This document shows, one piece after another, positions 1 through 5,816 of a stretch of DNA of 6,272 nucleotides. The notes under the pieces are model-generated. The model was not told where the DNA came from. It saw nothing but the letters and a program-made list of their open reading frames with translations, and made no database searches. Positions within the stretch are counted from its first letter, which is position 1. Every line of letters begins with the position of its first letter. The translations under genes were made by a program, and so were the position numbers. Source of the DNA: Lachnospiraceae bacterium (GTDB lineage: Bacteria; Bacillota; Clostridia; Lachnospirales; Lachnospiraceae); the NCBI GenBank assembly GCA_900765975.1, contig CAAFTS010000175.1, positions 1 through 6,272 of the forward strand. Reading direction: 5' to 3'.

Positions 1-42
1 AAAGAAAATACCGATAAAGCCCTAAAATACGGGATATATCGG
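1..42 (-). terminator. Probable intrinsic terminator of the ddh-cupin transcript
   Basis: Read on the minus strand, CCGATA (42-37) pairs with TATCGG (16-11). A 3-nt internal loop follows on each side, then CCC (33-31) pairs with GGG (22-20) around an 8-nt loop. After the stem comes the T-rich stretch TATTTTCTTT, which reaches the window edge. The structure lies about 80 nt past the cupin stop. The plus strand has no T tract after the stem, so it would act only on leftward transcription. The internal loop makes the stem imperfect and the tail is cut by the window edge. Confidence 0.6.
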
Positions 43-122
43 CATTTACCAACTTATGAAAAGATAATCAGAAATTTAGTAAGTTTTTCTTTTAAAATGT
101 TATAAAAATTTAAAGATTCATT

Positions 123-449
123 TTAATCCAAAATGATCAACGCCATAAATACCAGATCCTCTAAACCGGTATTCCGCAATCCATGTCCGCAGTTGTCCGG
201 AGTAAATGTAATATCTCCTGCTTTCACCGGTCGAAGATTTCCGTTATCATCATACTCTCCTTCACCAGACAGAATATAATATGTTTCACTTTCCTTATGA
301 TGTTCGTGATATCCCAAGGAACATCCTGGTTCTAGCGTTACCTGTGCATACATTCTACACTTTCCGTTTAACTCTTTTTCTCCCAGCAGACGTTTGATGA
401 TTACATGTCCATCCCCACCGCACATATTTTCCACACGCTCTGTTGTCAT
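123..449 (-). CDS. Small single-domain cupin protein
   Basis: This 108-aa protein is essentially one cupin beta-barrel, probably cytosolic, with no signal peptide or membrane segment. Cupin motif 1 is visible at about residues 42-64, with candidate metal ligands His48, His50 and Glu55 followed by the conserved turn SGEG. Motif 2 is at about 78-93, with Gly78, Pro84, the fourth ligand His89 and Asn93. All four usual metal ligands are therefore present, so a metal-bound barrel is likely. The ATG at 449-447 is preceded by a strong SD, GGAGGTG (463-457), with 7 nt spacing. The gene starts 25 nt after the ddh stop with no terminator between them, so it is probably the second gene of a ddh operon. 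Small cupins of this kind include isomerases, dioxygenases and ligand-binding proteins; the sequence does not say which. The fold assignment is firm, the function unknown. Confidence 0.9.
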   Translation of the reverse strand: MTTERVENMCGGDGHVIIKRLLGEKELNGKCRMYAQVTLEPGCSLGYHEHHKESETYYILSGEGEYDDNGNLRPVKAGDITFTPDNCGHGLRNTGLEDLVFMALIILD

Positions 450-474
450 TGCATTTCACCTCCATGCACTTCTA

Positions 475-1461
475 TTATAACATTGTTGCACGCAATTCTG
501 CTCCATCTTTTGCACTCAAATATGCAGGTGCAATATCAAAAACAGTCTTACATCCGCTCTGTCCCTCTGATGCCAGTTTGTATGCCGCTCTCGCATAAGC
601 AATAATCACACTTGATGTAAACTCCGGATTGGAATCCAGTTTTAAACTGTATTCAATTAAATGTCTGTTTTCTCCATTCCATCCGGTTTTTCCACTTCTT
701 AATACAAATCCACCATGTGGAATCCCGCTGTGGTCACGCTTTAACTCTTCCTCGCTGATAAAATGTACTGTTGTGTCATAATCTGCAAAATAGTTCGGCA
801 TCGTCTTGATTTCCTCTTCAACCTTTGCAGCATCTGCTCCATCTTCCAATACAACAAAACACTCTCTTGTATGTTTCTGACGGGTTGTAAGTTCCGGATT
901 TTCCCCACTTCGAACCGCCTCAAGAGCCTCTTCTACCGGAATTGTATACTGTTTTGCATCCTGAACACCTGCAATTCTTCGAATCGCATCTGAATGTCCT
1001 TGGCTAACGCCTTTGCCCCAGAATGTATAATCTTTTCCTTCCGGCAATACTGCACTGGCATACATCCGGTTCAGAGAAAACATTCCCGGATCCCAGCCTA
1101 CAGAAATAATTCCAACCTTACCGCTCTTCTTCGCTGCAACATCCACATTTTCAAAATGCTCTGGGATTCTGGCATGTGTATCAAAACTATCCACAACATT
1201 GAACAGTTCTACAAACTTTGGAGTCTGCTCCGGCAAATCCGTAGCACTGCCTCCACAAAGAATCAAAACATCAATTTTATCCTTCCACGTTGCAGCATCT
1301 TCTACACTGCATACAACTGCACTTTCTGTCAAAATAGTTACATCTTCCGGGTTTCTGCGTGTAAATACTGCAACAAGCTCCATATCCGGATTCTGTTTTA
1401 CTGCGCACTCTACTCCGCGTCCCAAATTTCCATAACCTAAAATTCCAATTCTAATACTCAT
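475..1461 (-). CDS. ddh: meso-Diaminopimelate D-dehydrogenase
   Basis: Ddh (EC 1.4.1.16) interconverts L-tetrahydrodipicolinate plus ammonia and NADPH with meso-2,6-diaminopimelate, a one-step route to the precursor of lysine and peptidoglycan crosslinks. The protein is 328 aa; family members are about 320-330. An N-terminal Rossmann dinucleotide motif GYGNLG is at residues 9-14. Family blocks follow in order: CGGSATDLPEQ (69-79), DSFDTH (91-96), GWDPGMFS (122-129), FWGKGVSQGHSDAIRR (147-162), PHGG (248-251) and DSNPEF (276-281). These closely resemble the Corynebacterium glutamicum enzyme as I remember it. The longest frame starts at 1467, but the SD AGAGGG (1475-1470) is 2 nt from that ATG and 8 nt from the ATG at 1461, so I use the latter. 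A strong promoter and an 18-bp palindrome lie upstream; a cupin gene follows. Cytosolic. Confidence 0.96.
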   Translation of the reverse strand: MSIRIGILGYGNLGRGVECAVKQNPDMELVAVFTRRNPEDVTILTESAVVCSVEDAATWKDKIDVLILCGGSATDLPEQTPKFVELFNVVDSFDTHARIPEHFENVDVAAKKSGKVGIISVGWDPGMFSLNRMYASAVLPEGKDYTFWGKGVSQGHSDAIRRIAGVQDAKQYTIPVEEALEAVRSGENPELTTRQKHTRECFVVLEDGADAAKVEEEIKTMPNYFADYDTTVHFISEEELKRDHSGIPHGGFVLRSGKTGWNGENRHLIEYSLKLDSNPEFTSSVIIAYARAAYKLASEGQSGCKTVFDIAPAYLSAKDGAELRATML

Positions 1462-1469
1462 AATCATAT

Positions 1470-1475
1470 CCCTCT
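1470..1475 (-). promoter_or_regulatory. SD that decides the ddh start
   Basis: Minus-strand AGAGGG. Spacing is 8 nt to the ATG at 1461-1459 and only 2 nt to the ATG at 1467-1465, so translation should begin at 1461. Confidence 0.7.
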
Positions 1476-1481
1476 TTTCAT

Positions 1482-1499
1482 ATGATTTTTAAAAATCAT
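1482..1499. repeat. 18-bp perfect palindrome at the predicted ddh transcription start
   Basis: The plus strand reads ATGATTTTTAAAAATCAT, identical to its reverse complement. It begins 5 bp after the -10 box, so it spans about +1 to +18 of the ddh mRNA and ends 6 nt before the SD. It could be an operator for a dimeric repressor. As RNA it could only form a weak A-U-rich hairpin. The palindrome is seen directly; the regulatory role is inferred. Confidence 0.55.
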
Positions 1500-1504
1500 T
1501 TTTC

Positions 1505-1533
1505 ATTATAGACTTTTCCACGTTAAAGTGCAA
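1505..1533 (-). promoter_or_regulatory. Sigma-A type promoter of ddh
   Basis: Minus-strand -35 TTGCAC (1533-1528), 17-nt spacer, perfect -10 TATAAT (1510-1505). The predicted start is near 1498, giving a leader of about 37 nt. The promoter lies between the stop of the recombinase-like gene (1542) and ddh, so ddh should not depend on transcription from upstream. Confidence 0.85.
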
Positions 1534-1541
1534 GTTTTTTT

Positions 1542-2444
1542 TCATCTCTCCGGCGGCTGCACATTGATTTTCACAAGACGATTGGCTGCCTTCAGTAAAT
1601 TTTCTTTATAAGAAAGATTCTTATATCGATGAATCTGCATCTCGGTCACACCCATTTGTGCCGCAACCTGCTCCGGTTTTGCACCATATGCAAATAAATT
1701 GACCCCACACGTATTCCGCACACTTTCCGCACTATAAGAAGGAATCCCTGCCCTTTCCGTATATTTTTTCATCATACGGCTGATATACATAAGATTCAGC
1801 GGATTCCCTCTGCTATTTATAAACAAATGCTCCGATTCCGGCTTCTGTTTCATGTACTGTTCCAATACAACAAATACATCTTCCGGAAGATAACAAAGCT
1901 CTTTTCGTCCCGAAACTCTCACATATGCGCCATTGTCATAGGCTGCAAAATCATCACACTTCAGGTTTACAATCTCACGAGAAGACAAGCCTGTACGATA
2001 CAAAAGAATCAAAATAGTATATGCCATTTTATCCTCTTTTGCAGCATCGAATAATCTGTCTATATGCTCCACCGGAATCGACTTCGTATACTTCTCCTGC
2101 TTTGCCACATATTTTAAATACGGTAAAAACTCATCTTGAAAACTTGTATCTATCATATATTTTTCACGATTCTCACAGATAAATTCAGCAAAAGAATGCA
2201 GTTCTCGAAATTTCTTAGCCATTGTGGAAGGCTTTAAAATATCCTGCTCAACCTGCATTTGTAGCTTTTGAAAATATTTTTCTATATCCTTTTTACCAAT
2301 GTTTAAAAAATCCTTTTGAAAATAATTCATAATCTCATCGATATCCGCCAAATAAGACGGAATCGTCGTATCACTCTTAAAATGTGCTATAAAATCCTGC
2401 CAGATTTCATGGCGGATCAGATTCGATGCATAAAGGCTATTCAT
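1542..2444 (-). CDS. Tyrosine recombinase/integrase-like protein, apparently catalytically degenerate
   Basis: This 300-aa protein has the two-domain layout of phage-integrase/XerCD proteins: a helical SAM-like DNA-binding domain (about 10-115) and a catalytic-type domain (about 125-290). Box I is recognisable at YRTGLSSREIVNLK (149-162), but the catalytic Arg position (TGLR in XerD) is Ser154, with an Arg two places later. In box II the HxxR His appears to be Glu240; Arg243 is kept and the next position is Asn244. The third His (LGH) is Val266. Tyr274 is a candidate nucleophile and Lys181 a candidate hairpin Lys. With this many substitutions, strand exchange is doubtful and a DNA-binding or regulatory role is possible. 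The ATG at 2444 has a very strong SD; the longest frame adds 23 non-conserved residues without one. The gene has its own promoter, and I see no att-like repeats or cargo around it. Confidence 0.85.
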   Translation of the reverse strand: MNSLYASNLIRHEIWQDFIAHFKSDTTIPSYLADIDEIMNYFQKDFLNIGKKDIEKYFQKLQMQVEQDILKPSTMAKKFRELHSFAEFICENREKYMIDTSFQDEFLPYLKYVAKQEKYTKSIPVEHIDRLFDAAKEDKMAYTILILLYRTGLSSREIVNLKCDDFAAYDNGAYVRVSGRKELCYLPEDVFVVLEQYMKQKPESEHLFINSRGNPLNLMYISRMMKKYTERAGIPSYSAESVRNTCGVNLFAYGAKPEQVAAQMGVTEMQIHRYKNLSYKENLLKAANRLVKINVQPPER

Positions 2445-2449
2445 AAATA

Positions 2450-2459
2450 CCCCTCTCCT
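2450..2459 (-). promoter_or_regulatory. Strong SD that decides the recombinase-like start
   Basis: Minus-strand AGGAGAGGGG ends 5 nt before the ATG at 2444-2442. The further upstream ATG at 2513 lies only about 18 nt after the -35/-10 spacer begins and overlaps the promoter, so it cannot be the main start. Confidence 0.75.
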
Positions 2460-2469
2460 GTTTGTTTGA

Positions 2470-2482
2470 TTCGCAAAGCGAA
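2470..2482. repeat. Small hairpin in the recombinase-like gene leader
   Basis: TTCGC-AAA-GCGAA forms a 5-bp stem with a 3-nt loop. It lies in the transcribed leader about 10 nt before the SD. It has no T tract, so it is not a terminator. It might affect translation or mRNA stability; the effect is unproven. Confidence 0.35.
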
Positions 2483-2495
2483 ACTTTATCTTTAT

Positions 2496-2521
2496 GTTAT
2501 AAGTATACTTCATACTATAAC
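2496..2521. repeat. Inverted repeat overlapping the recombinase-like promoter
   Basis: On the plus strand the left arm GTTATAAGTAT (2496-2506) is matched by the right arm ATACTATAAC (2512-2521), leaving a 5-nt centre. The arms pair fully apart from one extra A in the left arm. The dyad covers the -10 box and most of the spacer, a typical operator position. Arms of 10-11 bp around a short centre also resemble the core-site layout of tyrosine recombinases, which would fit autoregulation by the adjacent protein; that is inference. Confidence 0.5.
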
Positions 2522-2530
2522 AATTAGCAA
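2502..2530 (-). promoter_or_regulatory. Sigma-A type promoter of the recombinase-like gene
   Basis: Minus-strand -35 TTGCTA (2530-2525), 17-nt spacer, -10 TATACT (2507-2502). The -35 begins directly after the ldhA stop codon (2534-2532). I see no terminator between ldhA and this gene, so read-through from ldhA is also possible. Confidence 0.75.
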
Positions 2531-2531
2531 C

Positions 2532-3518
2532 TTATATCTCGTTTCCGCTTTCTTTTCCTTTCATAAATGCAGCCGCATTTTCCAATGTGGTAGAACTTAT
2601 AGAACCTAATGCTTCTTCTGTAAAAAATCCTTGATGCGAAGTAATAATAACATTTGGAAAAGATAATAATCTTGCAGTAATCGAAGATTCCAAAATCTCA
2701 TCTGAACGGTCTTCATACACGTTCTGTTTCTCCTCTTCATATACATCCAGCCCCACTGCAAAAAACTTATGCGCCCGGATTCCTTCAATCAAATCCTTTG
2801 TATTCACCAGGCCGCCCCGAGAGGTATTTACTAAAATCACATTATCCTTCATCTGCTGAATTGTATCCTTATTAATCATGTGATAGGTATCTTCCGTCAA
2901 CGGACAATGCAAAGAAATCAAATCACTTCTTTTCAATAATTCGTCCATTGTTACATATTCCACAAAATCCAAAGCCGAATTCTCATATTTATCATACGCA
3001 ATCACATTCATACCAAATCCATAACAAATCTTCGCCATAGATTCTCCGATTCTTCCCGTACCAACAATTCCTGCTGTTTTATGATAAAAGTTTATCCCCA
3101 GCATGCCGCCCAGACTAAAATCATTCTCCCGTACCCGGATATATGCCTTATGAATCTTACGGCTTGCTGCCAATGCCAAAGCTATCGCATGCTCTGCAAC
3201 TGCTTCCGGAGAATACCCCGGTACTCTCATAATCTTAATTCCATATGCCTTTGCCTTTTCTACATCCACATTATTAAATCCGGCGCACCTCATCAAAATC
3301 AATTTCACACCTTGTTTGTGCAGAATTTCAACTGTACGGCTGCCCAAATCACAATTCACAAAGGCACATACTGCCGAATAATCTCTTGCCAGACCTGCTG
3401 TATTAGGATTTAACTCAGAAGACAAATAATCAATTCGGATTTCCGGAAAATCCATTCGTTTCTTTTCAAAAAACTCTTTATCATAACTCTTCGTATCATA
3501 AAATAAAATTTTAAACAT
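2532..3518 (-). CDS. ldhA: D-lactate dehydrogenase (fermentative, LdhA type)
   Basis: This enzyme reduces pyruvate to D-lactate with NADH, regenerating NAD+ in fermentation; it is cytosolic. At 328 aa it matches E. coli LdhA (329 aa) and follows it block by block: RCAGFNNVD (77-85), RVPGYSPEAVAEHA (98-111), FSLGG (134-138), KTAGIVGTGRIG with the NAD-binding GxGxxG at 153-158, and LHCPLTEDTYH (203-213). Asp176 at the end of the second Rossmann strand suggests NAD rather than NADP. The catalytic triad of D-2-hydroxyacid dehydrogenases is present: Arg234 in NTSRGG, Glu263 in DVYEEE and His295 in TSHQGF; the His-Gln pair is typical of D-lactate dehydrogenases. The ATG at 3518 has an SD AAAGGAGAG (3534-3526) 7 nt away. 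The 158-nt upstream gap should hold its promoter, but I could not pick one clear -35/-10 pair and saw no convincing Rex-type operator. Confidence 0.95.
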   Translation of the reverse strand: MFKILFYDTKSYDKEFFEKKRMDFPEIRIDYLSSELNPNTAGLARDYSAVCAFVNCDLGSRTVEILHKQGVKLILMRCAGFNNVDVEKAKAYGIKIMRVPGYSPEAVAEHAIALALAASRKIHKAYIRVRENDFSLGGMLGINFYHKTAGIVGTGRIGESMAKICYGFGMNVIAYDKYENSALDFVEYVTMDELLKRSDLISLHCPLTEDTYHMINKDTIQQMKDNVILVNTSRGGLVNTKDLIEGIRAHKFFAVGLDVYEEEKQNVYEDRSDEILESSITARLLSFPNVIITSHQGFFTEEALGSISSTTLENAAAFMKGKESGNEI

Positions 3519-3676
3519 TTGTTTGCTCTCCTTTCATCTTGCCATGCATACAAATTACGATTCCTAGATCATTAGTATTTCTCTATATTGAAATATTATT
3601 TATCTATAACATAACCGTACACCAAACAATTTTACTGCAGGCATGACAACAGAGAGCCGATATATAGAGCATTTAT

Positions 3677-3913
3677 TTATGGTTCCTCATCAAACTCCAG
3701 CACTGCCACATGAAATCGCGGAGTTTCCTTGATTTCTTTTACAATTCCCCGCCTTGTCTTCAATCGCTCTGTACTCTTAAAATTTCCACTCATTCCCAAA
3801 GCATGTTCCATAGTATAATAATAGGAAGAAGGTAATTGACTTTCACTGACCTCGATCTCCTGACCAATTTTCAACGCATTCACGTCTTCTATAGTAAAAT
3901 CCATTTCTCGCAT
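3677..3913 (-). CDS. Unknown 78-aa protein coupled to the cysteine desulfidase
   Basis: I do not recognise this family. The protein is 78 aa, acidic, without Cys, signal peptide or membrane segment. A hydrophilic N-terminal part (TIEDVNALKIGQEIEVSES, 7-25) is followed by a Tyr-rich stretch (YYYTM, 31-35) and a C-terminal strand-like segment (RRGIVKEIKE then FHVAVLEFDEE, 54-77). The alternating pattern hints at a small beta-barrel, but this is weak. The longest frame starts at 3934 inside the upstream gene; I choose the ATG at 3913 because the SD AAAAGGAA (3928-3921) lies 7 nt before it. The start is 4 nt after the desulfidase stop and its SD is inside that gene's last codons, so translational coupling is likely. 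It may be an accessory or regulatory partner of the desulfidase, inferred from position only. Confidence 0.7.
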   Translation of the reverse strand: MREMDFTIEDVNALKIGQEIEVSESQLPSSYYYTMEHALGMSGNFKSTERLKTRRGIVKEIKETPRFHVAVLEFDEEP

Positions 3914-3917
3914 AATT

Positions 3918-5231
3918 TTATTCCTTTTCTTCATTCAACATAATTTTCACAATTTCTTTATCGGTCTGGCGCATTCCTTCCCGCCCCAATTGTCCCACAT
4001 TTCGAATCGTTGCCTCTACACCTGTCGTCACAATCCCTTCTCCTCCACGAAACTGCTGTCCGTTTTGGTACATATGAAATCCTAAGATTCCGGCTTCTAC
4101 ACTGGACGCAATCTTTGCAGCGCAGGAAGACTTGGCTCCGTCACATATAATTCCCGATACAATTGCCAATGAATTTACCAACGTATGGGCAACAGCCCGG
4201 TAGTCTCCACCTTGCAGGTAGGCAATCCCGCATCCTGCCGCGCATCCGGCGCTGACCGCTCCGCAATATGCCGAAAGTCTTCCGATTCCAGTTTTTTCAT
4301 GAACTGCAATCAAATTGGACACAACAAGGGCTCGATATAATTTCTCCTTTGGAACTGCCAAATCTTTTGCGTATTCAATCACCGGTACAGACACCGTAAT
4401 TCCTTGATTTCCACTCCCGGAGTTGATAATAACCGGCAATTCGCAACCACTCATTCTGGCATCTGAACCTGCCGCAGCCTTCGCAATGGCACGATTTCTG
4501 ACTTCATATCCATAAAATTTCAAATATGTAGAACCAATATTTGCTCCATAATCTCCTAACAGCCCCTCTTCTGCAATCAATGTATTATACTGAATCTGAC
4601 GATCCAATACCGCTTTCACATCTGCTATATTACACGTGTCGGCAAAATCCAAAATGTCTTTGATATTCAGAAGAGATTTATCTGTCAGACCTGCTTCTGA
4701 TGCAGTCAAATCCTCACAGGTATTTTTGTTCTCTTCATTTCTGCTGTCTAAAAGTACACACTCATTCTTTTTCACATAAACGATATTGGTGTGATACTGA
4801 CTAATCCGCACAACAGAAGAATCTGCCCCTTTGAACAACGTAATGATAATATCGAAAATAATACCATTATCTATAGCTTCTATTTTTACAGGAGTTTTGG
4901 AAAGAAATGCTTTCATTTCCTCTTTTTCTTCCTCTGTAACCGATGCAATAACCTCCAATTGCTTGCCCGCATCCCCGCCTACAATTCCTGCTGCTGCAGC
5001 CGCTTCAATTCCCCGCATACCATTCGTATTTGGCACAACTACACTCTTTACATTTTTAATAATATTATCGCTGACACCAATATGCACTTTATCCGGTAAT
5101 ACGCCAAGCACCTCTCTTGCTTTTGCCGCTGCATATGCTATAGCAATCGGTTCCGTACATCCCATTGCCGGAACCAACTCTTCTTTTAAAATCTGTACAT
5201 AAGATTGATAACGGATATCTTCCCTTTTCAT
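3918..5231 (-). CDS. Fe-S L-cysteine desulfidase / serine dehydratase alpha family (UPF0597, CyuA/YhaM-like)
   Basis: Members of this family use a [4Fe-4S] cluster to break L-cysteine into pyruvate, ammonia and sulfide; they are related to the alpha chain of Fe-S L-serine dehydratases, so serine or another substrate is possible. The protein is 437 aa and cytosolic. Family marks are PAMGCTEPIAIAYAAAKA (21-38) with Cys25, NGMRG (70-74), NSGSGNQG (270-277), a Cys/Gly-rich stretch AYCGAVSAGCAAGCGIAYLQ (321-340), and ICDGAKSSCAAKIASSVEAG (362-381). Cys25, Cys323 and Cys363 are the likely cluster ligands, with Cys370 also conserved-looking; the 40-residue spacing of the last two ligands matches the archaeal cysteine desulfidase as I remember it. 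The longest frame begins with GTG at 5237, 3 nt from AGGAGG; the ATG at 5231 is 9 nt away and gives the expected N-terminus. It lies 21 nt after the VOC gene and 4 nt before the small unknown gene. Confidence 0.9.
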   Translation of the reverse strand: MKREDIRYQSYVQILKEELVPAMGCTEPIAIAYAAAKAREVLGVLPDKVHIGVSDNIIKNVKSVVVPNTNGMRGIEAAAAAGIVGGDAGKQLEVIASVTEEEKEEMKAFLSKTPVKIEAIDNGIIFDIIITLFKGADSSVVRISQYHTNIVYVKKNECVLLDSRNEENKNTCEDLTASEAGLTDKSLLNIKDILDFADTCNIADVKAVLDRQIQYNTLIAEEGLLGDYGANIGSTYLKFYGYEVRNRAIAKAAAGSDARMSGCELPVIINSGSGNQGITVSVPVIEYAKDLAVPKEKLYRALVVSNLIAVHEKTGIGRLSAYCGAVSAGCAAGCGIAYLQGGDYRAVAHTLVNSLAIVSGIICDGAKSSCAAKIASSVEAGILGFHMYQNGQQFRGGEGIVTTGVEATIRNVGQLGREGMRQTDKEIVKIMLNEEKE

Positions 5232-5240
5232 CTCCACACT

Positions 5241-5246
5241 CCTCCT
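5241..5246 (-). promoter_or_regulatory. SD that decides the desulfidase start
   Basis: Minus-strand AGGAGG, 3 nt from a GTG at 5237 and 9 nt from the ATG at 5231. The ATG is favoured, and with it the first cysteine ligand falls at residue 25, its usual position as I remember the family. Confidence 0.65.
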
Positions 5247-5252
5247 TTCACA

Positions 5253-5615
5253 TTACATAGGTGTCCCTACTTCAATCAAATTACCATCCAAATCGTAAAA
5301 GCGAACTACCTTTTGTCCCCAACTATGTGTCATAAGTCGATTAACATATTGAATTGATGGATATTTTTCTTCTAATTTTTCAACAAATGCTTCAATATTT
5401 TTTTCTTCAAAATAAAGTTCACAAGAATTGTTTTTCGGAATAATGTCCTCTCCCAGGAATTGTCTCCAGATTTTTTCATCCTGCAGTACAAGACCTTCTG
5501 TTAAAATCATATTTCCCTCATTATCAAGTATCCGTTCAAGACCAAATAAATCATGATAAAATTGTTTCGATTTTTCAATATCTTTAACAACAATCAAAAT
5601 ATTCTTTAATTTCAT
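5253..5615 (-). CDS. VOC (glyoxalase/bleomycin-resistance fold) family protein
   Basis: This 120-aa protein is a single vicinal-oxygen-chelate unit with two beta-alpha-beta-beta-beta modules. Module one begins LKNILIVVKDIEKSKQFYHDLFGLE (residues 3-27), the usual opening with Asp-12 and the FYxxLFG helix end. Module two ends VVRFYDLDGNLIEVGTPM (103-120) with the conserved DxxGNxIE ending. The first metal-ligand position, usually His, is Asn5; Glu67, His97 and Glu115 are candidate ligands, so metal use is uncertain and glyoxalase I activity should not be assumed. The frame opens with two ATGs; the SD GGAGGG (5627-5622) is 3 nt from the first (5618) and 6 nt from the second (5615), so I take the second. 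It has an extended -10 promoter and is probably first in an operon with the desulfidase. The substrate is unknown. Confidence 0.88.
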   Translation of the reverse strand: MKLKNILIVVKDIEKSKQFYHDLFGLERILDNEGNMILTEGLVLQDEKIWRQFLGEDIIPKNNSCELYFEEKNIEAFVEKLEEKYPSIQYVNRLMTHSWGQKVVRFYDLDGNLIEVGTPM

Positions 5616-5655
5616 CATTATCCCTCCAATTCAGATTCACTTTTTATTTTGTTCT

Positions 5656-5664
5656 ATTATAGCA
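5656..5664 (-). promoter_or_regulatory. Extended -10 promoter of the VOC-desulfidase operon
   Basis: Minus-strand TGC-TATAAT is a perfect -10 with the TGn extension. No good -35 is found at 16-18 nt upstream, which fits promoters that rely on the extended -10. The leader would be about 35 nt. No other promoter was noticed before the desulfidase, which supports one transcript for the three genes. Confidence 0.65.
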
Positions 5665-5755
5665 TCTTTACCATACACATTCATCCATTTTTCACAATCT
5701 TATGATAGACATAAAAACTGGAATTGATTATTTATAGAGAGATTCCATCGATGAA

Positions 5756-5775
5756 ATTGGTTTCATAAACCTAAT
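5756..5775. repeat. Imperfect inverted repeat between the partial gene and the VOC gene
   Basis: ATTGGTTT (5756-5763) pairs with AAACCTAAT (5767-5775) around the loop CAT, with one bulged T. On the minus strand it follows the stop of the upstream partial gene by about 40 nt, but no T tract follows, so it is a poor terminator candidate. A binding site is possible. The rest of the 5619-5816 spacer shows nothing but the VOC promoter and a short CATCGATG palindrome. Confidence 0.3.
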
Positions 5776-5816
5776 AGTGTACTTGTATAATCATGAATGA
5801 TATTCAACCCTTCAAG

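Noticed and set aside
994..1440. Plus-strand open frame of 148 codons opposite ddh
   Set aside because: Lies entirely antisense to a firmly identified ddh; its translation is Cys/Ser/Ile-rich with no recognisable domain and no SD was seen.
1542..2444. Integrase as evidence for a mobile element or phage remnant
   Set aside because: No flanking direct repeats, tRNA gene, excisionase, relaxase or phage genes are visible, and neighbouring genes are ordinary metabolism.
2445..2531. Terminator between ldhA and the recombinase-like gene
   Set aside because: The two dyads in this spacer have no following T tract on the minus strand, and one overlaps a promoter, so an operator or leader hairpin is a better reading.
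3604..3613. TATAACATAA shared with the minus strand near 2490-2506, as a possible repeat family
   Set aside because: Ten AT-rich bases recurring once in 6 kb of low-GC DNA is within chance, and the flanks do not match.
3535..3676. Promoter and Rex-type operator for ldhA
   Set aside because: Several AT-rich hexamers resemble -10 boxes (for example TATAGA), but none has a good -35 at 16-18 nt, and no Rex-like TTGTGA...TCACAA dyad is present. A promoter must exist but I cannot place it.
4831..5202. Plus-strand open frame of 123 codons opposite the desulfidase
   Set aside because: Antisense to conserved family motifs of the desulfidase (GCTEP region); its hydrophobic Ser/Thr/Ala-rich translation is what the reverse of Ala/Gly-rich coding sequence gives.
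5801..5815. TTGAAGGGTTGAA (minus strand) after the partial gene as terminator stem
   Set aside because: The arms are direct, not inverted, repeats and cannot form a hairpin.
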